A stretch of 64,000 nucleotides of DNA from Streptomyces geranii (lineage in GTDB: Bacteria > Actinomycetota > Actinomycetes > Streptomycetales > Streptomycetaceae). The stretch lies in contig NZ_PJME01000042.1 of the NCBI RefSeq assembly GCF_002954775.1, positions 21,061-85,060 on the forward strand. The letters are read 5' to 3'. This document shows positions 1 through 9,423 of this stretch, in pieces (the first letter of the stretch is position 1; every line of letters starts with the position of its first letter). Position numbers and translations under genes: made by a program. The notes beneath the pieces were generated by a model. It made no database searches, was not told the origin of the DNA, and saw nothing but the letters and a program-made list of their open reading frames with translations.

Positions 1-1
1 C

Positions 2-907
2 TGGGCCTCCGGCGACCAGGACATCAAGCGGACCTCCGTCGACGACCAGACCGACGGCAAGAGCACCGTCTGGACGGACACCCTCGCGATCGACGACCCG
101 GCGACGGGCCTGCGTCTGGTCTCGTACCGGCTGCGCCTGACCCTCTACCGCAAGCCGGGCACCACGGCCACGCCCACCGTCTGGCGCGTCGGCGCGATGG
201 GCTCCGACGTCCCGGACCGCTTCACCGTGCCCGCCTCGACGCCCGGCCCCGCCAGGGAGCTGCTGGTCCCGCGCTACTCGCAGGAGATCCACACCGGCCA
301 GTACCCCGAGTACGACAACGGCGGCGAGGCCTGGTGCAGCCCCACCTCCTCGCAGATGATCATCGAGTACTGGGGCCGGAAGCCCACCGCGCAGCAACTC
401 GCCTGGGTCGACCCGGCCTACGCCGACCCCCAGGTGTGCCACGCGGCCCGCTTCACCTACGACTTCCAGTACGGCGGCTGCGGCAACTGGCCGTTCAACG
501 CGGCCTACGCGGCGACCTACCCGGACCTCCAGGGCGTGGTCACCCGGCTCGGCTCGCTCACCGACCTGGAGACGCTGATCGCGGCCGGTGTCCCGGCCAT
601 AACGTCCCAGTCGTTCCTCAAGACCGAGCTGACCGGGGCGGGTTACGGCACCTCCGGCCATCTGATGACGGTGATCGGCTTCACCGCCGACGGTGACGTG
701 ATCGCCAACGACCCGTTCTCGGCGAGCAACGAGGCCGTGCGCCGGGTCTACGCGCGGCGGGAGTTCGAGAACATCTGGCTGCGGACCAAGCGGTACAACG
801 CGAGCGGCAAGGTCGTCTCCGGCACCGGCGGCGTCTGCTACCTGTACTTCCCGGCCCGCCCGATCGCCGCCCAGCTGGCCGCGCTCGCGGCGGTGGGCGT
901 GCGCTGA
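2..907 (+). CDS. Secreted C39-type cysteine peptidase-like protein, 5' end missing
   Basis: The reading frame is open from base 2, so the gene begins before the window; 301 codons are visible. The first 65 visible residues form a beta-rich segment. After that comes a papain-like C39_2 domain: the likely nucleophile Cys lies in the block GGEAWCSPTSS near visible residue 112. The partner His is in SGHLMTVIGF and an Asn-Asp follows in IANDPF. Proteins of this layout in Streptomyces are exported and unlinked to bacteriocin transport; no ABC transporter sits nearby. The signal peptide would be outside the window, so secretion is inferred. A strong hairpin follows the stop codon. Confidence 0.8.
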   Translation, partial: WASGDQDIKRTSVDDQTDGKSTVWTDTLAIDDPATGLRLVSYRLRLTLYRKPGTTATPTVWRVGAMGSDVPDRFTVPASTPGPARELLVPRYSQEIHTGQYPEYDNGGEAWCSPTSSQMIIEYWGRKPTAQQLAWVDPAYADPQVCHAARFTYDFQYGGCGNWPFNAAYAATYPDLQGVVTRLGSLTDLETLIAAGVPAITSQSFLKTELTGAGYGTSGHLMTVIGFTADGDVIANDPFSASNEAVRRVYARREFENIWLRTKRYNASGKVVSGTGGVCYLYFPARPIAAQLAALAAVGVR

Positions 908-924
908 CCACCGGGAGCGTGCGG

Positions 925-948
925 CGGCCCCCGGGAGACCGGGGGCCG
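925..948 (+). terminator. Hairpin terminator after the C39-type peptidase gene
   Basis: Perfect 8-bp stem CGGCCCCC/GGGGGCCG with an 8-nt loop, 17 nt after the stop codon. There is no T tract, as is usual in Streptomyces. Confidence 0.6.
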
Positions 949-1059
949 TCCGTTTCCGGCCGGATGTGACCAAGGTCTCCGCCGGGAAACCCCCGATGAA
1001 TGGCAAGGTGGACAGAACGGTGGGGGGAGTCCATCGCACACCGACCTCAGCGAGATGCC

Positions 1060-1203
1060 ATGACCGCGAGCACTGCCGCAGCCCCCGTCCGCACCCGTAC
1101 CGGCGGTCCCCAGGAGGACGGCCCGAAGATCTTCGAGCACGTCATGGGCTGGACCTTCGTGGTCGTGCTCGCCATGCTCGTCGCCCAGCTCGGCCTGCTC
1201 TGA
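1060..1203 (+). CDS. Small single-pass membrane protein (SCO1431-like)
   Basis: A 47-residue protein with a polar Arg/Thr-rich N-terminal half and one hydrophobic helix at residues 31-47 that runs to the C terminus. The ATG at 1060 is chosen because the upstream in-frame start at 1000 adds a low-complexity extension. The sequence resembles a small membrane protein family conserved in Streptomyces next to a TetR regulator; its function is unknown. No strong ribosome binding site is visible. Confidence 0.6.
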   Translation: MTASTAAAPVRTRTGGPQEDGPKIFEHVMGWTFVVVLAMLVAQLGLL

Positions 1204-1322
1204 TCCGGTGCGGTCCGCCCCGGATCGGGTGCCGATGCCCTCGATCGGAGTCGAACGTGCAGCTGGCTCCGGTCTGCCATACTTCGGATGTCCCGCCCGC
1301 AGTTGGAGACCAGGGCCCCGAA

Positions 1323-1982
1323 TTGAACAGTAGTAGACAGCCTGCCGCCGAACGCCCGCGGGCCCGCGGCACCGACCGTTCCCTGGCGCGTCGCGCCGAA
1401 CTCATCGCCATCGGGCGGAAGTTGTTCGCCGACCGGTCGTACGACGCACTGTCGATGGACGACATCGCCCGCCAGGCACAGGTCGCCAAAGGGCTGATCT
1501 ACTACTACTTCCAGTCGAAGCGCGGCTACTACCTGGCCATCGTCGAGGACTCGGTCGCCGATCTGGTCACCTTCGCGTCCAGCGGTCTCGACCACGCCCC
1601 CGTGGACCGGGTGCACCGCACCATGGACGCCTACCTCCGCTTCGCCGAGCACAACCAGGCCGCCTACCGCACCATCGTCAGCGGCGGCGTCGGCTTCGAC
1701 GCCGAGGTGCACGCCATCCGGGACGGCGTGCGCGAGGCGATCGTCGCGACCATCGCCGAGGGCGCGTACGGCAGACAGGACATCGGCCCGCTGGCCCGCA
1801 TGGGCCTGTTCGGCTGGGTGTGCAGCGTGGAGGGCGCCACCCTCGACTGGATCGACCGCCCCCAGCTCTCCCGCGACACCATGCGCGAACTCCTCGTGAA
1901 GATGCTGGGCGGCGCCCTGCGCGCCATCGAGGAACTCGACCCGGCCTACGTGACACCGGAACCGGCCCGCCGCGACAACTGA
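1323..1982 (+). CDS. TetR/AcrR family transcriptional regulator
   Basis: 219 residues from a TTG start, giving MNSSRQPAAERP; a GGAG lies about 15 nt upstream. The open frame extends further upstream without family similarity, and no better in-frame start is seen. The N-terminal helix-turn-helix covers about residues 22-68 (LSMDDIARQAQVAKGLIYYYF), the classic TetR form. The C-terminal ligand-binding half is all-helical and gives no clue to the effector. It lies just downstream of the small membrane protein and converges on the chitinase gene, so neither neighbour is an obvious target. Confidence 0.85.
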   Translation: MNSSRQPAAERPRARGTDRSLARRAELIAIGRKLFADRSYDALSMDDIARQAQVAKGLIYYYFQSKRGYYLAIVEDSVADLVTFASSGLDHAPVDRVHRTMDAYLRFAEHNQAAYRTIVSGGVGFDAEVHAIRDGVREAIVATIAEGAYGRQDIGPLARMGLFGWVCSVEGATLDWIDRPQLSRDTMRELLVKMLGGALRAIEELDPAYVTPEPARRDN

Positions 1983-2021
1983 CGCCAGCGCGAGGGCAGA
2001 TCGACGCCGGACCGACGGCAG

Positions 2022-2052
2022 CGGGGGCGGAAGCTCGTGGCTCCCGCCCCCG
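2022..2052. terminator. Bidirectional terminator between tetR and the chitinase gene
   Basis: Stem CGGGGGCGG/CCGCCCCCG, 9 bp perfect with a 13-nt loop, in the 88-bp gap between convergent genes. It can serve both strands. Confidence 0.6.
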
Positions 2053-2070
2053 ACCACCCTCCGGGTGCGC

Positions 2071-3339
<1,269 letters not shown>

Positions 3340-3404
3340 CGAGCTGTCTCCTCGGAGGGGAGGGGAGCGTGGGGGAGGTGATGTCCGGAACTGCGGGCAC
3401 AGTA

Positions 3405-3440
3405 GGTGGACTAGACCAGTACGGTCAATGGTTCGGACCA
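3405..3440. promoter_or_regulatory. DasR-type operators / chitinase direct repeats
   Basis: Two 12-mers, TGGACTAGACCA (3407-3418) and TGGTTCGGACCA (3429-3440), start 22 bp apart, about two helical turns. The first lies inside a 16-mer (3405-3420) that matches the DasR consensus ACTGGTCTAGACCAGT at 13 of 16 positions on the minus strand. Their place 66-101 bp before the chitinase start fits the known chitinase promoter layout, in which the GlcNAc-responsive repressor DasR binds. Confidence 0.75.
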
Positions 3441-3660
3441 ATTTCCGGTCAAGTCGACTGCCCCGGAATGTGATCGAATAAACGGTCGTTAACCGGTGAC
3501 GCGGTGCCGCCGATCGGGCATACTCGCAGCTCCACAGCCGTTCGCCGACCGCTTCCGTGACCCGGAAGGGCCAGCATCGGCCGTGACCAGTGAGACCGGC
3601 GGACGCCCCCTACTCGGGCGCGCGTGTGCCGTCGCGCCCGACAGGGAGGAGAGCGTCGAC

Positions 3661-4833
3661 ATGCCCGACCACGCCCCGCAGCCGGTGGACCGTCAACTGC
3701 CCACGGACGAGGCCCGGGACCTGATCTCGCTCGTCCGGGACATCGCCCAGCGCGAGATCGCCCCGAAGGCGGCCGAGGAGGAGGACGCCGGACGCTTCCC
3801 GCGCGAAGTCTTCGCCCTGCTCTCGGAGTCGGGGCTGCTCGGCCTCCCGTACTCCGCCGAACACGGCGGCGGGGACCAGCCGTACGAGGTCTACCTCCAG
3901 GTCCTCGAAGAGCTGGCCGCGGCCCGTCTCACCGTCGGACTCGGCGCCAGCGTGCACACCCTGTCCTGCCATGCCCTGGCGAGCTACGGCACCAAGGAGC
4001 AGCAGGCCGAACACCTGCCCGCGATGCTCGGCGGCGGCCTCCTCGGCGCGTACTGCCTCTCCGAGCCCGCGTCCGGCTCCGACGCCGCCTCGCTCAGCAC
4101 GAAGGCCGTCCGGGACGGCGAGGACTGGGTCCTCACTGGCACCAAGGCCTGGATCACGCACGGCGGCATCGCCGACTTCTACACGGTCATGGCGCGCACC
4201 GGCGAGGACGGCCCGCGCGGCATCACCGCGTTCCTGGCCCCCGGTGACGCGGCCGGGCTCAACGCCTCGGCGCCGGAACGGAAGATGGGCATGAAGGGCT
4301 CACCCACCGCCCAGGTCAACTTCGACGGGGTCCGGCTGGCGGCCGGCCGGCGCATCGGCGAGGAGGGGCAGGGCTTCGCGATCGCACTGTCCGCGCTCGA
4401 CTCGGGGCGGCTCGGCATCGCGGCCTGCGCGATCGGCCTGGCCCAGGCGGCACTTGACGAGGCGGTGGCCTACGCGACCGGGCGCAGGCAGTTCGGCCGG
4501 CCGATCTCCGACTTCCAGGGGCTGCGCTTCCTGCTCGCGGACATGGCCACGCAGATCGAGGCGGGCCGCGCGCTGTACCTCGCGGCGGCACGGCTGCGGG
4601 ACGCGGGCCAGCCGTTCGCCAAGCAGGCCGCGATGGCCAAACTCCTGTGCACCGACGCGGCGATGAAGGTCACCACGGACGCGGTCCAGGTGCTCGGGGG
4701 GTACGGCTACACTGCGGACTTCCCCGTGGAGCGCTACATGCGCGAGGCGAAGGTCCTGCAGATCGTCGAGGGCACCAACCAGATCCAGCGGATGGTCATC
4801 GCCCGTCACCTCGCGGGTCCGGAGACCCGCTGA
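3661..4833 (+). CDS. Acyl-CoA dehydrogenase
   Basis: 390 residues from the ATG at 3661, preceded by GGGAGGAG. All three acyl-CoA dehydrogenase domains are present: N-terminal helical, central beta (SEPASGSDAAS and WITHG FAD/substrate motifs) and C-terminal helical with GRRQFGRPISDFQ, QVLGGYGYTADFPVER and the catalytic-Glu block IVEGTNQIQ near the end. The protein oxidises an acyl-CoA to the enoyl-CoA with FAD; chain length cannot be read from sequence. It stands alone with no ETF or hydratase gene beside it. Its 3' end overlaps a convergent small gene by 38 bp. Confidence 0.92.
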   Translation: MPDHAPQPVDRQLPTDEARDLISLVRDIAQREIAPKAAEEEDAGRFPREVFALLSESGLLGLPYSAEHGGGDQPYEVYLQVLEELAAARLTVGLGASVHTLSCHALASYGTKEQQAEHLPAMLGGGLLGAYCLSEPASGSDAASLSTKAVRDGEDWVLTGTKAWITHGGIADFYTVMARTGEDGPRGITAFLAPGDAAGLNASAPERKMGMKGSPTAQVNFDGVRLAAGRRIGEEGQGFAIALSALDSGRLGIAACAIGLAQAALDEAVAYATGRRQFGRPISDFQGLRFLLADMATQIEAGRALYLAAARLRDAGQPFAKQAAMAKLLCTDAAMKVTTDAVQVLGGYGYTADFPVERYMREAKVLQIVEGTNQIQRMVIARHLAGPETR

Positions 4834-5083
4834 ACGGATCGACCACGATCCCGAGCCCGATCGGCGGCGCCGCGAGCCGGACCCACTCCGGGTCGTAGCG
4901 CCCCGGCAGGGTGCGGCCACGGTCGGCCCAAGTGCGCAGCAGGGCGCGGTAGATGGGCGGCTCGGGTGGCACGGGTGGAGCGATCGGGTTCGGCCGACGT
5001 CGCGGAACCGATTCTTCCGCGGCGGAGTCATAGTCGTAGGAGTGGCGCGGACGTCCCGGCGCCGCATACGTGGAGGTCGTCAT
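4796..5083 (-). CDS. Conserved hypothetical protein, proline/arginine-rich
   Basis: 95 residues with no recognised domain. The N-terminal half is low-complexity (Pro, Arg, Tyr, Asp). The second half has a plausible folded block around IYRALLRTWADRGRTLPG and DPEWVRLAAPP, which has the look of a Streptomyces-conserved sequence and third-position GC bias. No signal peptide or membrane segment. It overlaps the 3' end of the acyl-CoA dehydrogenase gene by 38 bp on the other strand. No Shine-Dalgarno sequence precedes the ATG, so the start is uncertain. Confidence 0.55.
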   Translation of the reverse strand: MTTSTYAAPGRPRHSYDYDSAAEESVPRRRPNPIAPPVPPEPPIYRALLRTWADRGRTLPGRYDPEWVRLAAPPIGLGIVVDPFSGSPDPRGDGR

Positions 5084-5260
5084 GCCAGGGCAACGCGGTG
5101 ACGGTCGTTCAGGTCACCGCGCCCCGGATTCGGCCCTGCGTTCGCGACGGGCCCCGCGAAGAGGCGCGCGCACTGAACCCGCACCACGGCGGCCTGCGAG
5201 CCAAGGTGCAGGGGCAGTCAGGAGAGACGAGCGGCTGCTCCCGGGCGGGAGCGGCGGCGC

Positions 5261-5701
5261 TCAGGCGGCGTCGCGCCGCATCACGGGGACCCGCATCGGG
5301 CGTGAGCCCGGGCCGCCGACGTGCGAGAAGGGCTGGGTCCGCCAGTCGAGTCCCTGCGGGAGCGTCAGCAGCAGGGCGGTGTGCTGCTCCTGGGGCTCCG
5401 CGGACTCGTCGTCCGCGGGCCGGGCGTCGGCCGCCGCTCGGCCCGTACCGGCGCAGACCGTGAGCCCGAACGGGTTCCACGGCGAGGCGCACAGCGCGTG
5501 CTCCGGGAGGACCTCCTCGTCGGCGAGCAGCGCGATTGGCTGCGCGCAGTCCGGGCAGACGACCCGGAACATCTCGAAGGTGTCGTAGTCGTCGAGTTCG
5601 TCGCCGTCGAGCGCGTCCGGTTCGACGCCCTCCGGCTCGGGTTCGATGACCAACTGGGGCCTCTTGGACGCGGTGCGACCAGGGCGCTTAAGACTCTGCA
5701 T
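5261..5701 (-). CDS. Conserved hypothetical protein with a CPDC motif
   Basis: 146 residues from an ATG with an excellent ribosome binding site (GAGGGGGAG, 6 nt spacing). Residues 20-40 are strongly acidic (DALDGDELDDYD). A CPDC pair at about 49-52 and a later Cys pair (one in ALCASPWNPFG, one in LTVCAG) could bind a metal. Function unknown; it is a cytosolic protein with no membrane segment. It is divergent from the Lrp-type regulator 267 bp away, which makes it a possible target of that regulator, though nothing in the sequence proves this. Confidence 0.7.
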   Translation of the reverse strand: MQSLKRPGRTASKRPQLVIEPEPEGVEPDALDGDELDDYDTFEMFRVVCPDCAQPIALLADEEVLPEHALCASPWNPFGLTVCAGTGRAAADARPADDESAEPQEQHTALLLTLPQGLDWRTQPFSHVGGPGSRPMRVPVMRRDAA

Positions 5702-5968
5702 GGGTTACTCCCCCTCGGGCTGGGCCGACCAGGCACTGCGGCCTCGGCCACAGCAAGCACTTCCCGCCCGGTCTCGGCGGTAATCACGAGACCATCACAG
5801 AGCCTGTTCGAGGCCTGTGGCGTTCGTCACATGCCGCTCGCAGGTGCCGGTGGCGATGCTTTTGTCCCTCATCCGGTTCACAGGACACTCCCAGGCACAT
5901 CACGAACAGGGTATGACCTGCACCGCTCAGGTATCGGATGAGATCAACCGCCCTGTAGGTTCTCCGCC

Positions 5969-6409
5969 ATGGAGGAGCTGGACCGACAGATCGTGCAGCT
6001 GCTCGTCAAGGACGGGCGGATGAGCTACACCGACCTGGGCAAGGCCACGGGCCTGTCCACGTCTGCCGTGCACCAGCGGGTGCGCCGGCTGGAACAGCGT
6101 GGCGTCATCCGCGGTTACGCCGCGGTCGTCGACCCGGAGGCCGTGGGCCTGCCCATGACGGCCTTCATCTCGGTGAAACCCTTCGACCCCAGCGCCCCGG
6201 ACGACATCGCGGAACGCCTCCGCGACGTCCCGGAACTGGAGGCGTGCCACAGCGTGGCGGGCGAGGAGAACTACATCCTCAAGGTCCGCGTGGCCACCCC
6301 GCACGAACTGGAGGAACTCCTGGCAAGGGTCCGCACCCTGGCAGGCGTCTCGACCCGCACGACGGTCGTTTTGTCGACACCGTACGAGGCGAGACCACCG
6401 AAGATCTGA
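5969..6409 (+). CDS. Lrp/AsnC family transcriptional regulator
   Basis: 146 residues, the usual family length. The N-terminal winged helix-turn-helix spans about residues 3-60 (LDRQIVQLLVKDGRMSYTDL, then STSAVHQRVRRLEQRGVI). A RAM/AsnC ligand-binding domain fills the rest (AFISVKPF, GEENYILKVRV). There is no clear ribosome binding site; a TAGGTT hexamer ends 7 nt before the ATG, so the mRNA may be leaderless. Effector and targets are not visible; the divergent hypothetical gene is the nearest candidate. Confidence 0.88.
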   Translation: MEELDRQIVQLLVKDGRMSYTDLGKATGLSTSAVHQRVRRLEQRGVIRGYAAVVDPEAVGLPMTAFISVKPFDPSAPDDIAERLRDVPELEACHSVAGEENYILKVRVATPHELEELLARVRTLAGVSTRTTVVLSTPYEARPPKI

Positions 6410-6539
6410 CACGGGGCCGGACGGGGCCGCCCCGACTGGCCGTGGGCAGAGGCCCGGCGCGAGCGAAACGTCTCACCTACCACGAGCCACGCCGCCGCAG
6501 GAGCCCGACGCAAGCGCTGCGCGGCGGCGGTTTTGGCCC

Positions 6540-7207
6540 CCCTCGGGCCTGATGCGGTCAGGCGCTCCGCGCACCGCTATGGGCAGCAGGCCCGCTCGGT
6601 GCCGGGCTGCCGCGAGCAGGTGTTTCGTGTGCGGCAGCGGGTAGCTGTCAGCCCCGCCCTGCTGCGACCTGGAGTCTTGCGCGTGTGCTGCGCGGTAGTC
6701 GCCTTGCCCCTGAGCCTGCTGTGGCCAGGCGTTTCGTGTGCGGCTACGGGTAGCTGCCCGCCCCCGCCCTGCTGCGACCGGGCGTCCCGCGCGCGGGACT
6801 GCGTGGCAACAGCCTTGCCCCGAGCCCGCTGTGGCCAGCCGCTCCGCCCGCCGCCCGTGGGCAGCCGCCCTGCCCCGCTTCGCCGTGGGCGGACGTTTCG
6901 TGTACCGCCACGGGCAACTGGCCCGCTCCCCGCTGCAGCCACCCCCCGCGAGCGCTGCGCGGCGACAACCACGCCCCGCCGCCCCCACCGCTGTGGCCAG
7001 ACGCCCCGAGCAGCGGCACTGAGGTAGCCGCTCCGCCCGCCTCCGCTGCAGCCCGGCGCCCCCCTCGCGAGTGCTGCGCGGCGCCAGCCCCGCCGCCCCT
7101 CACCCCTGTGACCAGGCGCCCCGAGCAGCCGCACCGAGGTAGCCCCCACGCCCCGCCCGCCCCCGCTGTAGACAAACGTTCCGCAAGGCGGAACGGGTGG
7201 GCACAGT
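6540..7207. repeat. Degenerate GC-rich intergenic repeat array
   Basis: About 670 bp without a credible gene. Units recur with drift: cores like CTGTGGCCAGGCGTTTCG (6719), CTGTGGCCAGCCGCTCCG (6829), CTGTGGCCAGACGCCCCG (6991) and CCTGTGACCAGGCGCCCCG (7105) alternate with CCCTGCTGCGACC-type cores (6657, 6767). The period is near 110 bp for the paired unit in the best-kept part. The last element (7177-7195) is a hairpin CGTTCCGC-AAG-GCGGAACG followed by GGGTGGGCACAG, which resembles a dispersed Streptomyces intergenic repeat. Open frames here change frame with the repeats and lack family similarity. Confidence 0.65.
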
Positions 7208-7279
7208 CAGCAGTGCCGGGCCCCGCCCAAACACGCCCCACGTGCAGCACAGGCACGCGTCCGCGAGAAACTGTTCCCC

Positions 7280-8887
7280 ATGAGTGAACGCCCAGCCCAG
7301 CCCGACACCCTTCTCCTCCGCGGCGGCGAAGTGCACAGCCCCGCCGACCCCTTCGCGACCGCGATGGTCGTCGAGCGGGGCCGTATCGCCTGGGTCGGCT
7401 CGGAAGGCGCCGCTGACGCCTTCGCGGGTGCGGCGGACGAGGTGATCGACCTTGACGGCGCCCTCGTCACCCCGGCGTTCACCGACGCACATGTGCACAC
7501 CACCGCCACCGGGCTCGCCCTCACCGGACTCGACCTCTCCGACGCCCCCACCCTCGACGCGGCCCTCACCCTCGTTCGGGAGTTCGCAGCCGCCCGCCCC
7601 ATCGACCGCGTCCTCCTCGGGCACGGCTGGGACGCCGCCCGCTGGCCCGGAGGCCGCCCCCCGACCCGCGCCGAACTCGACGAGGCCACCGGTGGACGCC
7701 CGCTGTACCTCAGCCGGATCGACGTCCACTCGGCGGTCGTCACGACGGCACTGCTCGACCTGGTCAAGGGCGACACCGGCCGCCCAGACGCCCCGCTCAC
7801 CGGCGACGCCCACCACAGGGTCAGGGCCGCCGCCCTGGGCGCCGTGACCCCGGCGCAGCGCACCGAGGCCCAGCGGGCCGCCCTCGCCCGCGCCGCCTCC
7901 CTCGGCATCGGCTCCGTACACGAATGCGCGGGCCCCGACATCTCCTCGGAGGACGACTTCACCGGGCTGCTCCGGCTCGCCGCCGAGGAGTCCGGTCCCC
8001 GTGTTGTCGGCTACTGGGCCGAACAGGATGTCGAGAAGGCCCGCGCCCTCGGCGCGATCGGCGCCGCCGGTGACCTGTTCGTCGACGGCGCCCTCGGCTC
8101 GCACACCGCCTGCCTGCACGAGCCGTACACCGACCAGGACGGCCACACAGGCACCGCCTACCTGGACACCGCCGCCGTCACCGCCCACGTCGTCGCCTGC
8201 ACCGAGGCGGGCCTCCAGGCGGGCTTCCACGCCATCGGGGACGCCGCCGTGACCTCCGTGGTCGACGGCATCCGCGCCGCCGCCGAGAAGGTCGGCCTGG
8301 CCCGCGTCCGCGCCGCCCGGCACCGCGTCGAACACGCCGAGATGCTCACCCCCGAGACCATCGCCGCCTTCGCCGAACTGGGCCTCACCGCCTCCGTGCA
8401 GCCCGCCTTCGACGCCCTGTGGGGCGGCGAGGACGGCATGTACGCCCAGCGCCTCGGCACCGACCGTGCGCGCGCCCTGAACCCCTTCGCGGCCCTCCTG
8501 AAGGCCGGTGTCCCCCTCGCCCTGGGCTCGGACAGCCCCGTCACCCCGCTCGACCCCTGGGGCACGGTCCGCGCCGCCGCCTTCCACCGCACCCCCGAGC
8601 ACCGCATCTCGGTCCGTGCCGCCTTCACCGCCCACACCCGGGGCGGCTGGCGGGCCGTCGGACGCGACGACGCCGGCGTCCTGGTCCCGGGCGCCCCCGC
8701 GGACTACGCCGTCTGGCGCACCGGTGCCCTCGTGGTCCAGGCCCCCGACGACCGCGTCGCCCGCTGGTCCACCGACCCCCGCTCCGGCACCCCGGGCCTG
8801 CCCGATCTCACCCCGGGCGCCGACCTTCCCGTATGCCTGCGCACGGTGGTGGGCGGACGAACGGTGTTCGTACGGCCGGGCGAGTGA
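7280..8887 (+). CDS. Metal-dependent amidohydrolase (YtcJ-like)
   Basis: 535 residues, typical for the YtcJ/amidohydrolase_3 family. It has the N-terminal beta-sandwich strand, the metal-binding DAHVHTT motif near residue 71, a mid-chain VDGALGSHTACL block, GFHAIGDAAV with the third metal His, RVEHAEML, and the C-terminal Asp region LALGSDSPVTPLDPWG. Enzymes of this family hydrolyse C-N bonds of cyclic or acyl amides; the substrate is unknown. It is cytosolic and a single-gene unit, lying just after the repeat array. The ribosome binding site is weak. Confidence 0.85.
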   Translation: MSERPAQPDTLLLRGGEVHSPADPFATAMVVERGRIAWVGSEGAADAFAGAADEVIDLDGALVTPAFTDAHVHTTATGLALTGLDLSDAPTLDAALTLVREFAAARPIDRVLLGHGWDAARWPGGRPPTRAELDEATGGRPLYLSRIDVHSAVVTTALLDLVKGDTGRPDAPLTGDAHHRVRAAALGAVTPAQRTEAQRAALARAASLGIGSVHECAGPDISSEDDFTGLLRLAAEESGPRVVGYWAEQDVEKARALGAIGAAGDLFVDGALGSHTACLHEPYTDQDGHTGTAYLDTAAVTAHVVACTEAGLQAGFHAIGDAAVTSVVDGIRAAAEKVGLARVRAARHRVEHAEMLTPETIAAFAELGLTASVQPAFDALWGGEDGMYAQRLGTDRARALNPFAALLKAGVPLALGSDSPVTPLDPWGTVRAAAFHRTPEHRISVRAAFTAHTRGGWRAVGRDDAGVLVPGAPADYAVWRTGALVVQAPDDRVARWSTDPRSGTPGLPDLTPGADLPVCLRTVVGGRTVFVRPGE

Positions 8888-8911
8888 TCTCCCGGGGTGG
8901 CGCGGTACGGA

Positions 8912-9172
8912 TCACCGGCCGACACGCCGGGGCGCGACCTGCGCATCCTCGGCGCTGACCTGGGGGTTGAGGAAAGAACCGCAGGCCACGCGGCTGTTGA
9001 CAGCCGACGGCAGGTGGCCGGTAGGTTCGGCCGGGTCCACCACCGGACGCCCGACCGGGGAACCTCCGCGCAGTCGCCGCAGCGCCGCTGGGTCAGGGAT
9101 GGTGTGCCGCACCGGCGCACCGTCACTGGCAGCCAGGCTCAGCGTCCGCGCCACGGCGACGGAACGTTCCAT
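8912..9172 (-). CDS. Possible small hypothetical protein or gene remnant
   Basis: An 86-codon minus-strand frame within the 536-bp gap between the amidohydrolase and ppm1 genes. About three quarters or more of its third positions are G or C, and the translation is not low-complexity (for example APVRHTIPDPAALRRLRGG). The frame stays open about 135 nt upstream of the ATG to a stop near 9315, with a Cys pair in FVTCAHCGSG but no good start. A neighbouring minus frame (from 9354) covers the missing N-terminal portion, so this may be a frameshifted remnant. No function is recognised. The rest of the gap holds nothing I recognise. Confidence 0.35.
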   Translation of the reverse strand: MERSVAVARTLSLAASDGAPVRHTIPDPAALRRLRGGSPVGRPVVDPAEPTGHLPSAVNSRVACGSFLNPQVSAEDAQVAPRRVGR

Positions 9173-9423
9173 CGGGTCGGCAAGGTGTGACCCGGGTGGG
9201 GCCCGGACGTCCAGTAGACAACGGCTTTCGGTCGACCCGCAGCCAGCGGGTCCCAGGTCGGCCCGAAGGGCGCCGGGCCCCGATCCGCAGTGCGCACAGG
9301 TGACGAAGCGGACTCCTTACCCGGCTCTTTCCGAATAGACACCCCCGTACTCATGTGCTGACACGTCGGCGCAGGCTGCGGCCACTATGGTGGACCTCTG
9401 CGTACGGACTTGAAGGGGCAGCA

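Noticed and set aside
1000..1059. N-terminal extension of the small membrane protein (ATG at 1000)
   Set aside because: The extension is Arg/Trp-rich and unlike the rest; the ATG at 1060 gives the natural family-like start.
6473..7256. Several open frames of 80-190 codons in the repeat array
   Set aside because: They follow the repeat units, switch frame with them, and are nearly all Gly/Ala/Arg/Pro.
7100..8635. 511-codon minus-strand open frame opposite the amidohydrolase
   Set aside because: The opposite strand encodes clear metal-binding motifs; this frame is a Gly/Ala/Val-rich shadow extending into the repeat array.
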